A DNA stretch of 64,000 nt from Alphaproteobacteria bacterium. GTDB lineage: Bacteria > Pseudomonadota > Alphaproteobacteria > Rhodobacterales > Rhodobacteraceae. The stretch is taken from positions 1 to 64,000 of the forward strand of contig JAAAPD010000067.1 in assembly GCA_009908505.1 (NCBI GenBank), read 5' to 3'. This document shows positions 54,010 to 63,781 of this stretch, piece by piece. Each line of letters starts with the position of its first letter. Positions within the stretch are counted from its first letter, which is position 1. The notes beneath the pieces are model-generated. The model had not been told where the DNA came from. It was given only the letters and a program-made list of their open reading frames with translations, and did not search any database. The translations under genes and the position numbers were made by a program.

Positions 54010-54872
54010 TGCAGTCCAATACCCGCCTCGGCATCCTGTTGATGATCGCCACGACCTTCGTCTTTGCCATGCAGGACGGGATCAGCCGCCACCTGGCGCG
54101 CGAATACAACGTGCTGATGATCGTGATGATCCGCTACTGGTTCTTCGGCCTGTTCGTCATGGCCATCGCACAGCGGCAGGCCGGATCGATCCGGGCCGCC
54201 GCGCGCACGTCCCAGCCTGCCTTGCAGGTCTTTCGCGGCCTGCTGCTGGCCGCCGAGATCTGCGTCATGGTGCTGGCCTTCGTCTACCTCGGCCTGGTCG
54301 AAAGCCACGCGGTCTTCGCCTGCTACCCGCTGCTGATCGCGGCGCTGTCCGGTCCTGTACTGGGCGAAGGCGTGGGCTGGCGGCGCTGGGTGGCGATCGG
54401 CGTGGGTTTCGTCGGCGTGCTGATCATCCTGCAACCGGGGATCACGGTGTTCCAGCCCGCCGCGATCATTCCGCTGATCTCGGCCACGATGTTCGCGCTT
54501 TACGGCTTGCTGACCCGATACGCGGCCCGTCGCGACAGCGCGGCAACCTCGTTCTTCTGGACCGGGATCAGCGGAATGGGGGCCCTGACCTTGGCCGGTA
54601 TCTGGTTTTGGGAACCGATGACGGCGCCCGACTGGGGCTGGATGGGGGCGCTGTGCATAACCGGTGCGCTCGGGCATTTCCTACTGATCAAGACCTACGA
54701 GGTGGCCGAGGCCAGCGCGGTGCAGCCCTTCGCCTACCTGCAATTGGTGTTTGCCTCGGCGTTGGGCATCGTGGTCTTCGGCGAAACGCTGGATCCCAAT
54801 GTCGCCATCGGCGCGGGGGTCGTCGTCGCGGCGGGTATCTTCACCCTGACCCGAACCCGGCGCGCCGCCTGA
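54009..54872 (+). CDS. DMT/EamA-family transporter
   Basis: A 287-residue inner-membrane protein with ten helices arranged as two EamA repeats. The first repeat begins LGILLMIATTFVFAMQDGI and the second at about residue 145 with IIPLISATMFALYGLLTRYA, each ending in a hydrophobic GVLIIL / GIFTLT helix. The family exports amino acids, nucleotides or drugs; the substrate is unknown. The ATG at 54009 shares one base with the mnmD stop. It is convergent with the Slt gene at a distance of 3 bases. Confidence 0.9.
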   Translation: MQSNTRLGILLMIATTFVFAMQDGISRHLAREYNVLMIVMIRYWFFGLFVMAIAQRQAGSIRAAARTSQPALQVFRGLLLAAEICVMVLAFVYLGLVESHAVFACYPLLIAALSGPVLGEGVGWRRWVAIGVGFVGVLIILQPGITVFQPAAIIPLISATMFALYGLLTRYAARRDSAATSFFWTGISGMGALTLAGIWFWEPMTAPDWGWMGALCITGALGHFLLIKTYEVAEASAVQPFAYLQLVFASALGIVVFGETLDPNVAIGAGVVVAAGIFTLTRTRRAA

Positions 54873-54875
54873 CGT

Positions 54876-56963
54876 TCATTCGGGCCGGGCCGGGGGCCGG
54901 ATGAACGGGATATCGCCCTGACCTTCGACGCCCCGCCGCACGGCTGGCGGGGCATCGGCCTCCTCGGGCGCCGCAGCGGCACCCAAGCCTTCAGGCCTGG
55001 GACGCGGCCGGATCAGCGGCATCGCGCCCCGCAGCAGCTTGCTGAACGCGACCGGGCCGGTTTGCCCGGTCAGACGCGCGCGATAGACGGGGATGCCCTC
55101 GGTCACGCGCATCACGTAGTTGCGGGTTTCCCGGAAGGGGATGTGTTCGATCCAGTCGACCACGTCCATATCGCCGCGCCTGGGGTCGCCGCGTTCGCCA
55201 ATCCAGTTGCGCACGCGACCCGGCCCGGCATTGTACCCCACCGCGATCAGGACCGGGCTGTCACCGAATTCGCGCTGCAGGTAATCCAGATAGGCCCCGC
55301 CCAGCCGCGCATTGTAGGGCCAGTCCAGGACCAGCCGCGCCCGCGAATAGGGCAGGTCGAGGTCCCGTGCCATGTCCTGTGCCGTGCCCGGCATCAGCTG
55401 CATCAGGCCCAACGCCCCCACCGCGCTTCCTGCATCGGTGCGAAATTCGCTTTCCTGCCGGGCGACGGCCATGGCCAGGGCCATATCCACGGGCAGGTCC
55501 ATCTCGGCCATCGAATGCAGGGGAAAATGGATGTCCTGCACCAGGATGTCGCCGCGCAGCGCAGTCTTGGCGACGAGCACGGCGAAGAACGGCTCGTCCA
55601 GCTCCATCAGCAGGCCACCCAGCTGGCCCACCTGGGTGCGGTCGAGCGCCTTCGCCAGATCCGCGACGAACAGCACGGACAGCCCCCGTTCCTGCCCGGA
55701 CAGCAGCATCATCGCGGCCCGGAACCGATCATCCGTAATGAAGTCGGCCTCTTGCCAGTCCGGAAACACCTCGCCCCCGGCCAAGGCCGGGTCCAAAGGT
55801 CGCCCGATCCGTTCGGATGCAAGCAGCCCGTAGAAGGTCGATTGGTGATCCGCCCCGCGCGCGAAGGCCGCCCGGGCCGCCGCATCATCGCCTAATGCCG
55901 CGTGTGCGCGGCCGAGCCAGTATCCCGCGCGCCCCGAGGATATCGGCGTCGACACTGCCGCTTCGAAGGTCTGGAAATGACGCAGGGCCAGGGCGGGATC
56001 GTCAAGGTAGGTCAGGGCCAGGTATCCCGACAACCATTCCAGGTCGGCAAAGGACGCGCCGTCGTCAAGGAAATGCCGGCTGGCAAGGTCATAGGCGATG
56101 CGCGGCTTGCCTTCGCGCATCTGCCAGCGCGCCAGGATACGGCGCCAACTGCCCCAGCGCCACGGATGCACCAGCGCCTCGGCGCTGGTCGATCGTTCAC
56201 GCATCAGGGCCACGGCCTCGGTCCAGTCGCCCCGCCCGGCCAGCCAGTTGAACCGGTCATAGGCAAGGCCGGGGTCGCCCCGCAGGCGGGCGGGAACGAG
56301 ATCGAGCCGCTCGTCCAGGTCATCCGCCCCGTCGATATAGCCGATCCGGGCGCGCACCAGGGCCCGGTGGCCTTCATCCAGGTGCGGCAGAAGCCGCGCG
56401 GCATCCTCGGTGCGCCAGCGCCAAAGCAACATGTCGGCCCGCGCCGCATGATGCGGCAGCAGCAGGTCGGGATAGGCCCCGATCAGCGCGTCGAATCCCC
56501 GTTCGTCCAAGCCGAGACTGCGCCAGGTCTCGATCAGCATCTCCTGCGCCGCGTCGGCGCCTCCGTCCGCCATCAGGGCCCGGGCATAGGCCAACGCCCC
56601 CTCGCCCGTTTCGGGCGCCCGGCCATCGAAGAAGGCGATCACGTCGGCATTCGGCACGGTGTCTTCGATCAGGCCCTCGGCGGCTTCACGCGCAGCATCG
56701 AGGCCCGGCCAGCCGGAGCGGGCCGCAAGGAAGGCCGGGTATTCGGCGAAGACCGCGTCACCTTCGCGCAGCCGCATCCAGGTGATCAGGTCACGACCAA
56801 GGTCGCCTTCCTCGGCCATCAGGGCATAGGCGGTCTGCCAATCGCCCTCTTGCGCGGCGGCGAAGGCCGCCTGGGCGGCGGGCACGTCGGCCGGGCCCTG
56901 CGCCGCACTGCCACCTGCGAGGCCCAACCAGAGACCGATCGCTGCCAGAAACTGCTTCATCAT
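54876..56963 (-). CDS. Soluble lytic murein transglycosylase (Slt70 type)
   Basis: A 695-residue exported enzyme cleaving peptidoglycan glycan strands. The N-terminus is a signal peptide (about 1-21), followed by a helical superhelix region and, from about 490, a lysozyme-like domain with the catalytic Glu in AVARQESEFRTDAGSAVGAL, then GLMQLMPGTAQ and YNAGPGRVRNWIG. The proline-rich C-terminal tail (from about 650) is an addition not usual in E. coli Slt70. The first ATG pair (56963/56960) leaves the signal unaffected. It lies leftward and upstream of dapA across a divergent gap. Confidence 0.93.
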   Translation of the reverse strand: MMKQFLAAIGLWLGLAGGSAAQGPADVPAAQAAFAAAQEGDWQTAYALMAEEGDLGRDLITWMRLREGDAVFAEYPAFLAARSGWPGLDAAREAAEGLIEDTVPNADVIAFFDGRAPETGEGALAYARALMADGGADAAQEMLIETWRSLGLDERGFDALIGAYPDLLLPHHAARADMLLWRWRTEDAARLLPHLDEGHRALVRARIGYIDGADDLDERLDLVPARLRGDPGLAYDRFNWLAGRGDWTEAVALMRERSTSAEALVHPWRWGSWRRILARWQMREGKPRIAYDLASRHFLDDGASFADLEWLSGYLALTYLDDPALALRHFQTFEAAVSTPISSGRAGYWLGRAHAALGDDAAARAAFARGADHQSTFYGLLASERIGRPLDPALAGGEVFPDWQEADFITDDRFRAAMMLLSGQERGLSVLFVADLAKALDRTQVGQLGGLLMELDEPFFAVLVAKTALRGDILVQDIHFPLHSMAEMDLPVDMALAMAVARQESEFRTDAGSAVGALGLMQLMPGTAQDMARDLDLPYSRARLVLDWPYNARLGGAYLDYLQREFGDSPVLIAVGYNAGPGRVRNWIGERGDPRRGDMDVVDWIEHIPFRETRNYVMRVTEGIPVYRARLTGQTGPVAFSKLLRGAMPLIRPRPRPEGLGAAAAPEEADAPPAVRRGVEGQGDIPFIRPPARPE

Positions 56964-57041
56964 CCGCCCTTTGCCCCCGTGGCGTCATGGCCGTTTTGCG
57001 CGGAAGGCTAGCGTGATTGCACCGGGCCGCAATTCACAAAC

Positions 57042-57070
57042 TTGGCAAAGGCGGAAAACCGCACTAGGTT
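57042..57070 (+). promoter_or_regulatory. Candidate dapA promoter
   Basis: TTGGCA (57042-57047) and TAGGTT (57065-57070) are separated by 17 bases and end 55 bases before the dapA start. The -35 box matches the consensus at five of six positions, while the -10 box is poor. Confidence 0.4.
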
Positions 57071-57125
57071 CCGCGCGATTTAGCCACGGGTGCCCCGTGC
57101 CCCGAACATGAGAAGGAAGCGTGTC

Positions 57126-57998
57126 ATGATCAAAGGGTCCATTCCCGCCCTCGTCACGCCGTTCAAGGACGGCCAGCTGGATCTTGAGACGCAGAAGAAA
57201 CTGGTGGACTGGCATGTGGACCAGGGCAGCCACGGGATTGTGCCCGTGGGCACGACGGGCGAAAGCCCGACCCTGACCCATGCCGAACACGACACCGTCG
57301 TGGCCGAGGTGGTCAAGGCCGCCGCAGGCCGTATCCCGGTGATCGCCGGTGCCGGGTCCAACAACACCGCCGAGACCGTGCGCCTGGTCAAGGCCGCGAA
57401 AGAGGCCGGGGCCGATGCCGCGCTGGTCGTCACGCCCTATTACAACAAGCCCACCCAGAAGGGCCTGATCGCGCATTACACGGCCGCCGCCGATTGCGGC
57501 CTGCCGATCATCATCTACAACATCCCCGGTCGTTCGGTCGTGGACATGAGCCCGGCAACCATGGGGGAACTGGCGCGCCACCCCAACATCATCGGAGTCA
57601 AGGACGCCACCGGCGACCTGGCCCGCGTGCCCAGGCAACGCATCACCTGCGGCACCGATTTCATCCAGCTGTCGGGCGAGGATGCCACGGCACTGGGCTT
57701 CAATGCCCATGGCGGCCGGGGCTGCATCTCGGTCACGGCCAACGTGGCGCCCAAGCTGTGCTCGGAAATGCAAGAGGCGACCCTGGCCGGCGATTTCGAC
57801 GCGGCGCTGACGATCACCGACCGCCTGATGCCGCTTCATATTGCCATCTTCGTGGAACCGGGCCTTGTGGGCGCCAAGTACGGCATGTCCCTTCTGGGGC
57901 TGTGTTCGAACGAGGTGCGGTCGCCCTTGGCAGAGCTCGAAGACAGTACCAAGGCACAGATTCGCAACGCGATGGTGCATGCGGGTCTCCTGAACTAG
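57126..57998 (+). CDS. dapA: 4-hydroxy-tetrahydrodipicolinate synthase
   Basis: First dedicated enzyme of the diaminopimelate/lysine branch, condensing pyruvate with aspartate semialdehyde. The 290-residue TIM barrel has the pyruvate Schiff-base Lys159 in [10 protein letters not shown], the catalytic Tyr131 in [13 protein letters not shown] and the TTGES loop near residue 44. The ATG at 57126 is preferred because the upstream extension is not family-like. The product feeds peptidoglycan synthesis, which fits the neighbouring Slt gene. Its stop overlaps the YcaQ-like gene by four bases. Confidence 0.96.
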   Translation: MIKGSIPALVTPFKDGQLDLETQKKLVDWHVDQGSHGIVPVGTTGESPTLTHAEHDTVVAEVVKAAAGRIPVIAGAGSNNTAETVRLVKAAKEAGADAALVVTPYYNKPTQKGLIAHYTAAADCGLPIIIYNIPGRSVVDMSPATMGELARHPNIIGVKDATGDLARVPRQRITCGTDFIQLSGEDATALGFNAHGGRGCISVTANVAPKLCSEMQEATLAGDFDAALTITDRLMPLHIAIFVEPGLVGAKYGMSLLGLCSNEVRSPLAELEDSTKAQIRNAMVHAGLLN

Positions 57999-59191
57999 CC
58001 GCGCAACCAGCCCGGGTCGAACCGCATATCCGTCAGGCCCGTGAATCGGGCCACCCGTTCCAGTTCGGCGGTCAGCGCGGCCAGCCGGCCCTTGCCCATG
58101 GCCACCCCCTGTTCGGGCCAGAACGCGGCCACGCGCAGGGCGCGGCCGTCGCGTTTGGCGTCGATACGCCCGATCAGGCGATCCCCCTGCATGACCGGAA
58201 AGACGTAGTAGCCGTAGCGCCGCTTTTTGGCAGGCACGAAGATTTCGATCCGGTAGTGAAAGCCGAACAAGCGTTCGGCCCTGGCCCTGTCCCTCAGGGC
58301 CGGGTCGAACGGTGACAGCAGGCGCACACGGTTCGACGGGTCGGGCAAGTCGGTGACAGCCGCCATCTGCCCGGCATCGGTAAAACTGCGTCGCGGCGCG
58401 CCGTCGGCGCCCACGACCTCGATCTCGGCAAGGCGGCCATCCCTTGCAGCCTGCGCGCACCAGTCGCGTGCCTCGTCACGGGTGACGATCTCGAAGAAGG
58501 CGGCCAGCTCGCCGCTGGTGCCGAAACCCAGCCGGGCCAGCGCGGCGGACATGGCCCAGTCGATGATCCCGGCATCGTCACGTCGCGCGTTCAGGTATTG
58601 CTCCGGAATCACCCTCTCGGCCAGGTCGTAATACTTGCGAAACCCCCGGCGGTGGCAGATGGCCAGGCGGCCGGACCGCCAAAGAAATTCCAGCGCCGTC
58701 TTCGATGGATGCCAGTCCCACCACCCGGTCGAGCCCTTCGTCTCGCCCGCGCCCACGTCTAAGGAACAGGTCGGGCCCTGTTCGGCGATCCGGTCCAGGA
58801 TCGTGTCCAGTTCCGAATCCCAGCCTTCGCACCGCCATTTGGGCCAGCGGCGGCGCATCGCCGCCTCGTCGCGTTCGAATTTCAGCCGCCACATCGGGTA
58901 GAATTCCATCGGCACCACGGCGGCGTCATGGGTCCAGTGTTCAAAGGCGGTGCGGTCGCGGCCGACCGCATGTTCCAGCGCGCGGGGGCGATACTGGCCG
59001 CGCCGCGCCCATAGGATCAGGTCATGCGCGCGGGCCAGTGTGTTGACGCTATCGACCTGCACGAAGCCCAGATCGACCAGCAGTCGGGCCAGATCCGCCC
59101 CGCGCCCGGGGCCGGCCACGGGCCGCAACAGGTGGTGCCGGTCGAGGAACAGGCGGCGGGCCTGGCGATTGGACAGGACTGGGCGGGTCAT
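57995..59191 (-). CDS. YcaQ/AlkX-like winged-helix DNA glycosylase family protein
   Basis: A 398-residue member of the YcaQ (HTH_42) family, which contains winged-helix DNA glycosylases acting on alkylated bases and interstrand cross-links. The [13 protein letters not shown] motif near the N-terminus has the QxD catalytic motif of the AlkX/YcaQ branch; the winged-helix region lies in the middle, and [18 protein letters not shown] in the C-terminal barrel. The activity is inferred from family. It is inserted between dapA and smpB, convergent with dapA. Confidence 0.85.
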   Translation of the reverse strand: MTRPVLSNRQARRLFLDRHHLLRPVAGPGRGADLARLLVDLGFVQVDSVNTLARAHDLILWARRGQYRPRALEHAVGRDRTAFEHWTHDAAVVPMEFYPMWRLKFERDEAAMRRRWPKWRCEGWDSELDTILDRIAEQGPTCSLDVGAGETKGSTGWWDWHPSKTALEFLWRSGRLAICHRRGFRKYYDLAERVIPEQYLNARRDDAGIIDWAMSAALARLGFGTSGELAAFFEIVTRDEARDWCAQAARDGRLAEIEVVGADGAPRRSFTDAGQMAAVTDLPDPSNRVRLLSPFDPALRDRARAERLFGFHYRIEIFVPAKKRRYGYYVFPVMQGDRLIGRIDAKRDGRALRVAAFWPEQGVAMGKGRLAALTAELERVARFTGLTDMRFDPGWLRG

Positions 59192-59270
59192 GGACCGCGA
59201 TCCTATAGGTCTGGCCGCCGATGGCCAGACCGCTTGTGCGGACCCCGCCCATGCCCTATCTCAGGCCCCT

Positions 59271-59747
59271 ATGTCCAAGAAGCAACCCGACAACCCGAAC
59301 TACAAGGTCATCGCCGAGAACCGCCAGGCCCGCCGCGACTACGAGATCAAGGACGATCTTGAATGCGGCATCGTGCTGTCCGGGTCCGAGGTCAAATCCC
59401 TGCGCACGGGTCAGTCGAACATCGCCGACAGCTACGCCAGCGTCGAGGATGGCGAGTTGTGGCTGACCAATGCCTATATCGCCCCCTACAAGCAGGCCAT
59501 GTTCCCGCACGAGGAACGGCGCCGCCGCAAGCTGCTAGTGAACAAGCGCGAACTGGCCCGGCTGTGGAATGCCACCCAGCGCGAAGGCATGACCCTTGTC
59601 CCGCTGGTCATGTATTTCAACCATAAGGGCATTGTGAAGCTGAAGATCGCCACGGCCAAGGGCAAGAAGAAAGCCGACAAGCGTGCCACCGAAGCCAAGC
59701 GCGACTGGAATCGCCAGAAGCAGCGCCTGCTCAAGCACGGGGAATAG
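59271..59747 (+). CDS. smpB: SsrA-binding protein SmpB
   Basis: RNA-binding partner of tmRNA in rescue of stalled ribosomes. The 158-residue protein starts [20 protein letters not shown], contains [19 protein letters not shown] and the beta-barrel segments [12 protein letters not shown] and [14 protein letters not shown], and ends with the basic [15 protein letters not shown] tail that enters the decoding centre. The frame is open far upstream but that part is not SmpB. The ssrA gene itself is not in this window. Confidence 0.96.
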   Translation: MSKKQPDNPNYKVIAENRQARRDYEIKDDLECGIVLSGSEVKSLRTGQSNIADSYASVEDGELWLTNAYIAPYKQAMFPHEERRRRKLLVNKRELARLWNATQREGMTLVPLVMYFNHKGIVKLKIATAKGKKKADKRATEAKRDWNRQKQRLLKHGE

Positions 59748-59861
59748 GGGCGCGTTTCTCTCACTGTCCCCGGGGGACATGGTGGGCCTATCCTGACGTG
59801 GCTGCAATTCAAACCGGCCGCGCAGGCCGACCGCTTCGGCGGGACAACAGGAGTGGGGACC

Positions 59862-60152
59862 ATGGAACAACTCATCATTCAACTCGTATCGGGTGCCATC
59901 GGCGGCAACGTGGCCGGCGGCATCTTCAAGAACCTGTCGCTGGGCACGCTCGGCAATTCCATCGCGGGGATCGTCGGCGGGGGGCTTGGCGGCCAGATCA
60001 TCGGCATGCTGGGCGCCGACGGCATGGCCGCCGCGGCGGCCTCGGGCGGCATGGATATCGGCTCGATCCTCGGGTCGGTCGCGGGTGGCGGCGTGGGCGG
60101 CGGCGCGTTGCTTGCTCTCGTCGGAGCCGTGAAGAACATGATGGCCAAGTAA
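59862..60152 (+). CDS. Glycine-rich membrane protein
   Basis: A 96-residue, very Gly/Ala-rich hydrophobic protein. The start MEQLIIQLVSGAIGGNVAGG at 59862 has an AGGAG ribosome site. Repeats such as GIVGGGLGGQIIG and GSVAGGGVGGGALL look like glycine zippers, which pack membrane helices or form oligomers; two or three helices are likely. Family is not identified. It lies 114 bases after smpB and is followed by a terminator at 60179, so it is a single-gene unit. Confidence 0.7.
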   Translation: MEQLIIQLVSGAIGGNVAGGIFKNLSLGTLGNSIAGIVGGGLGGQIIGMLGADGMAAAAASGGMDIGSILGSVAGGGVGGGALLALVGAVKNMMAK

Positions 60153-60178
60153 GGCAACCGGTTTGCATTCCCGGTTCA

Positions 60179-60206
60179 AGGCGCGTCCAGACGGGCGCGC
60201 CTTTCT
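60179..60206 (+). terminator. Rho-independent terminator after the glycine-rich gene
   Basis: AGGCGCG and CGCGCCT form a perfect 7-bp stem with a ten-base loop, followed by TTCT. It begins 26 bases past the stop codon. Confidence 0.8.
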
Positions 60207-60275
60207 GCATGGAAACCTTGCAGTATTCGGGGCGCGGCGGTAGGGACAGGGCGTTTCCAGCGCGAGAGTGACCCG

Positions 60276-61133
60276 ATGGCAACCGACGACCCCAAAACGC
60301 TCGTTTCCACCGACTGGCTTGCCAGTCATCTCAAGGACCCCGACCTGAGGGTGATCGACGCCTCGTGGTACATGCCCGCCGACGCACGTGATGCAAAGGC
60401 AGAGTATGACGCGGCCCACATCCCCGGCGCGCGCTTCTTCGATATAGACGAGATCAGCGATCACCGTTCGGAACTGCCGCACATGGTGCCTCCGGTCGAG
60501 AAATTCATGTCGCGCATGCGCGACATGGGCGTGGGCGACGGGCACCAGATCGTCGTCTATGACGGGGCCGGGCTGTTTTCCGCCGCGCGCGTCTGGTGGC
60601 TGTTTCGCCTGATGGGCAAGGCGGATGTGGCAGTGCTGGATGGCGGGTTTCCGAAATGGCGGGCCGAGGGCCGCCCGGTCGAGGATATGCCCCCCGTTAT
60701 CCGCGATCGGCACATGACCGTTCAGCGCCAGAACCAGATGGTCAAGGACGTGACCCAGGTGGCCCGCGCGGCCAAGCTCAAGGATCACGAGATCATCGAC
60801 GCCCGCGCCGCCGAACGCTTTCGCGGCGAGGTCGAGGAACCGCGCGAGGGGTTGCGTTCGGGGCATATCCCGGGGTCGCGCAATCTGCCCTTCGGCGCGC
60901 TGCTGAATGGTGACGGCACCATGAAGCACGCCGACGCCATCAAGGCCGCCTTCGAGGCCGCCGGCGTCGACCTGTCCAAGCCCGCCATCACCAGCTGCGG
61001 GTCGGGCGTCACCGCAGCGATCCTGTCGCTGGCCCTGGAACGGATCGGAAAAACGGACCACGCCGTCTATGACGGAAGCTGGTCGGAATGGGGCATGTAC
61101 GACGACCTGCCCATCGCAACCGGAGAAGCCTGA
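60276..61133 (+). CDS. sseA: 3-mercaptopyruvate sulfurtransferase (rhodanese type)
   Basis: A 285-residue sulfurtransferase with two rhodanese domains. The catalytic Cys241 is in ITSCGSGVTAAILSLAL, the CGSGVT motif of mercaptopyruvate-type enzymes; the N-terminal inactive domain shows DASWYMPADARDAKAEYDAA and ARFFDIDEISD, while the linker has AAERFRGEVEEPREGLRSGH. It transfers sulfur from 3-mercaptopyruvate, a product of cysteine transamination. Its TGA overlaps the aminotransferase ATG; the pairing makes sense if that aminotransferase deaminates cysteine, which is inference. Confidence 0.94.
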   Translation: MATDDPKTLVSTDWLASHLKDPDLRVIDASWYMPADARDAKAEYDAAHIPGARFFDIDEISDHRSELPHMVPPVEKFMSRMRDMGVGDGHQIVVYDGAGLFSAARVWWLFRLMGKADVAVLDGGFPKWRAEGRPVEDMPPVIRDRHMTVQRQNQMVKDVTQVARAAKLKDHEIIDARAAERFRGEVEEPREGLRSGHIPGSRNLPFGALLNGDGTMKHADAIKAAFEAAGVDLSKPAITSCGSGVTAAILSLALERIGKTDHAVYDGSWSEWGMYDDLPIATGEA

Positions 61134-62320
61134 TGCTCGAGAACCTGAGCCAACAACCCGCCGACAAGATCCTTGCGCTGATGGCGCAGTTCAAGGCCGA
61201 TGACCGGCCCGGCAAGATCGACCTCGGCGTCGGTGTCTACAAGAACGCCGAGGGCAAGACCCCGGTCATGCGCGCGATCAAGGCCGCCGAGCGCCGCCTG
61301 GTCGAGGAACAGGACAGCAAGTCCTATACCGGGCTGGCTGGCGACCCGGCCTTCGCCGATGCCATGATCGACCTGGTCCTGGGTGACAGCGTCGCCCGCG
61401 ACCGCGTGGCGGCCATTGCCACGCCCGGAGGCACCGGCGCCTGCCGACAGGGGTTCGAACTGGTGCGGCTGGCCAATCCGAGCGCCACTATCTGGGTGTC
61501 GAACCCGACCTGGCCGAACCATGTCTCGATCCTCAACTTCATGAAGATGGATCAAAAGGCCTATCGCTATTTCGACGACACCACCGGCGGGATCGACTTC
61601 GACGGCATGCTGGAAGACCTGGCCGGGGCGACGGCCGGCGATATCGTCCTGCTGCACGGCTGCTGCCATAATCCCACCGGCGCCAACCTAACGCTTGACC
61701 AAATCGACGAGGTCATCGCCGTGATGGAAGGCAAGGGCCTGGTCCCGATGATCGACATCGCCTACCAGGGTTTCGGCGACGGGCTGGATGCGGATGCCGC
61801 CGTGACGCGGCGCGTGGCCACCGCCTTCGACAACGTTCTGATCGCGGCCAGCTGTTCGAAGAATTTCGGTGTCTACCGCGAGCGCACCGGCATCCTGATG
61901 GCGATTTCCAAGGATGCGGACGAGGCGGCGCTGAGCCAGCAGAACATGAACTACCTGAACCGACAGAACTATTCCTTTCCGCCAGATCATGGCGCCCGCT
62001 GCGTCAGCATGATCCTGTCGGACCCGGAATTGCGGGCCGACTGGCAGGCCGAGCTGGAAGAGGTGCGGCTTGGAATGCTAGAACTGCGCAAGCAGCTTGC
62101 GGACGAATTGCGCCGGCTGACCAACTCCGATGCCTTCGACTTCGTGGCCGAGCATCGCGGCATGTTCTCCCGCCTCGGGCTGTCGCCCGAACAGGTCGAG
62201 AAACTCAAGACCGACCACGCGATTTACATGGTGGGCGACAGCCGCATCAATATCGCGGGCCTGAACAAGGATACCGTGCCGGTCCTGGCCCGGGCCATCG
62301 CCGATGTGATGAACGTCTGA
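61133..62320 (+). CDS. Aromatic/aspartate aminotransferase, class I-alpha
   Basis: A 395-residue PLP aminotransferase of the AspC/TyrB group. The PLP Lys243 is in ASCSKNFGVYRERTG, with the family NPTWPNHVSILNF and HGCCHNPTGANLTLDQ segments and the carboxylate-binding Arg in HRGMFSRLGLSPEQV. It transaminates aspartate or aromatic amino acids; the exact range is not visible. The ATG at 61133 overlaps the sseA stop. A terminator follows at 62344. Confidence 0.92.
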   Translation: MLENLSQQPADKILALMAQFKADDRPGKIDLGVGVYKNAEGKTPVMRAIKAAERRLVEEQDSKSYTGLAGDPAFADAMIDLVLGDSVARDRVAAIATPGGTGACRQGFELVRLANPSATIWVSNPTWPNHVSILNFMKMDQKAYRYFDDTTGGIDFDGMLEDLAGATAGDIVLLHGCCHNPTGANLTLDQIDEVIAVMEGKGLVPMIDIAYQGFGDGLDADAAVTRRVATAFDNVLIAASCSKNFGVYRERTGILMAISKDADEAALSQQNMNYLNRQNYSFPPDHGARCVSMILSDPELRADWQAELEEVRLGMLELRKQLADELRRLTNSDAFDFVAEHRGMFSRLGLSPEQVEKLKTDHAIYMVGDSRINIAGLNKDTVPVLARAIADVMNV

Positions 62321-62343
62321 TCCCGCGCATCCGGTGGAAAAGG

Positions 62344-62373
62344 AACGCCGGGCCCCGCGGTCCGGCGTTTTTC
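62344..62373 (+). terminator. Rho-independent terminator after the aminotransferase
   Basis: AACGCCGG and CCGGCGTT form a perfect 8-bp stem with a ten-base loop, followed by TTTC. It lies 24 bases after the stop. Confidence 0.88.
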
Positions 62374-62384
62374 GTTTAGGCATG

Positions 62385-62412
62385 AAAAAACCCGGGCGAT
62401 CGCTCGCCCGGG
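62385..62412 (-). terminator. Rho-independent terminator after amt (minus strand)
   Basis: Read on the minus strand, CCCGGGCGA and TCGCCCGGG form a perfect 9-bp stem with a four-base GCGA loop, followed by TTTTTT. It lies 30 bases past the amt stop. Confidence 0.92.
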
Positions 62413-62442
62413 CAGTTTGTCAAAGGCTGTTCGGAAGGAAGA

Positions 62443-63756
62443 TCAGCCTTTGGTGAAGTCGGGATAGGCTTCCATGCCCAGCTCGGTGGTATCGAGGCCC
62501 TGGATTTCGGACTCTTCGCTGACGCGAATGCCCATGAGGGCCTTGAGGATGAACCAGACCAACAGCGAAACCACGAAGGTGAAGGCCCCGTAGGCCAGGA
62601 TACCCGTGATCTGCGCGCCGATGGTGGCGCTGCCCGAGAAGGCGACAGCGATGGTGCCCCAGATGCCCGCGATCAGGTGGACCGGGATGGCGCCGACCAC
62701 GTCGTCGATCTTGAACTTGTCCAGCATCGGCACGGTCAGGACGACGATCACGCCACCCACGCCACCGATCAGCAGCGACCCGAAGAGCGACGGGGCCAGC
62801 GGTTCGGCGGTGATCGACACCAGCCCGGCCAGGGCACCGTTCAGCACCATGGTCAGGTCTACCTTGCCGTAGAGCAGCTGCGTCAGGATCAGCGCCGCGA
62901 CGGCGCCGGAGGCGGCAGCCATATTGGTGTTGGCGAAGATCCGGCCGACATCGGTAATGTCCCCTACGGTGCCCGCGGCCAGCTGCGAACCGCCGTTGAA
63001 GCCGAACCAGCCCAACCACAGGATGAACGTGCCCAGCGTCGCAAGCGCGAGGTTCGAACCGGGCATCGGGTTGACCTTGCCATCCTTGTACTTGCCCAGA
63101 CGCGGGCCCAGCACAATGGCACCAGCCAGAGCGGCCCAGCCACCCACGGAGTGCACGACGGTCGACCCGGCGAAGTCCGAGAAGCCCAGTTGCGACAGGA
63201 AACCGCCGCCCCACTGCCAGGACCCGGTGATCGGGTACATGATGCCGGTCAGGATCACGACGAAGATCAGGAAGGGCCACAGCTTGATCCGCTCGGCCAA
63301 CGCACCCGACACGATCGAGGCGGTCGCGGCCACGAACATCAACTGAAAGAAGAAGTCAGAGGCGACCGACGCGTAGCCAAGGTCGGCATCGGCGGCGGCG
63401 AGGCCGACCGGCTCCAGCACGGTGGGCACGAAGTTGGGCGCGAAATACCCGTTGAAGTCGCCCGGATACATCAGGTTGAAACCGACCAGCCAGTACATGA
63501 TGGCTGCGGTCGAAAACAGCGCGATGTTTTTGGTCAGCTGCATCGTCACGTTCTTGGACCGGACCAGCCCGGCTTCGAGCATGGCAAATCCCGCTGCCAT
63601 CCAGAAAACCAGGAAACCGCCCACCAGGAACAGCAGAGTGGTCATGATATAGGGGCCGATCTCGTCGAAGCCCGGCGCCGCGGCCTCCTGGGCCAGCGCG
63701 AGGGTCGGCAGGGCGGTCAGGGCCCCGGCGACCGAAAGTGTCTTGAGAAGTTTCAT
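62443..63756 (-). CDS. amt: Ammonium transporter Amt
   Basis: A 437-residue ammonium channel with an N-terminal signal-like helix (MKLLKTLSVAGALTALPTLA) and eleven membrane helices. The twin-His pore is visible as STVVHSVGGWAALAG and AIPVHLIAGIWGTIAV, the NH4 entry Trp/Phe region in the early helices. The C-terminal tail (from about 412) is where GlnK binds to block the channel. The ATG at 63756 lies 25 bases after the glnK stop; the glnK-amt pair is normally controlled by the NtrC/NtrX nitrogen system, but no such site is visible here. Confidence 0.95.
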   Translation of the reverse strand: MKLLKTLSVAGALTALPTLALAQEAAAPGFDEIGPYIMTTLLFLVGGFLVFWMAAGFAMLEAGLVRSKNVTMQLTKNIALFSTAAIMYWLVGFNLMYPGDFNGYFAPNFVPTVLEPVGLAAADADLGYASVASDFFFQLMFVAATASIVSGALAERIKLWPFLIFVVILTGIMYPITGSWQWGGGFLSQLGFSDFAGSTVVHSVGGWAALAGAIVLGPRLGKYKDGKVNPMPGSNLALATLGTFILWLGWFGFNGGSQLAAGTVGDITDVGRIFANTNMAAASGAVAALILTQLLYGKVDLTMVLNGALAGLVSITAEPLAPSLFGSLLIGGVGGVIVVLTVPMLDKFKIDDVVGAIPVHLIAGIWGTIAVAFSGSATIGAQITGILAYGAFTFVVSLLVWFILKALMGIRVSEESEIQGLDTTELGMEAYPDFTKG

Positions 63757-63781
63757 TGTCAGATGTCCCTTGGCCTGCGCG

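Noticed and set aside
59765-59779. TGTCCCC-G-GGGGACA palindrome after smpB
   Set aside because: The one-base loop makes it a poor RNA hairpin and there is no T-run, so it is not reported as a terminator.
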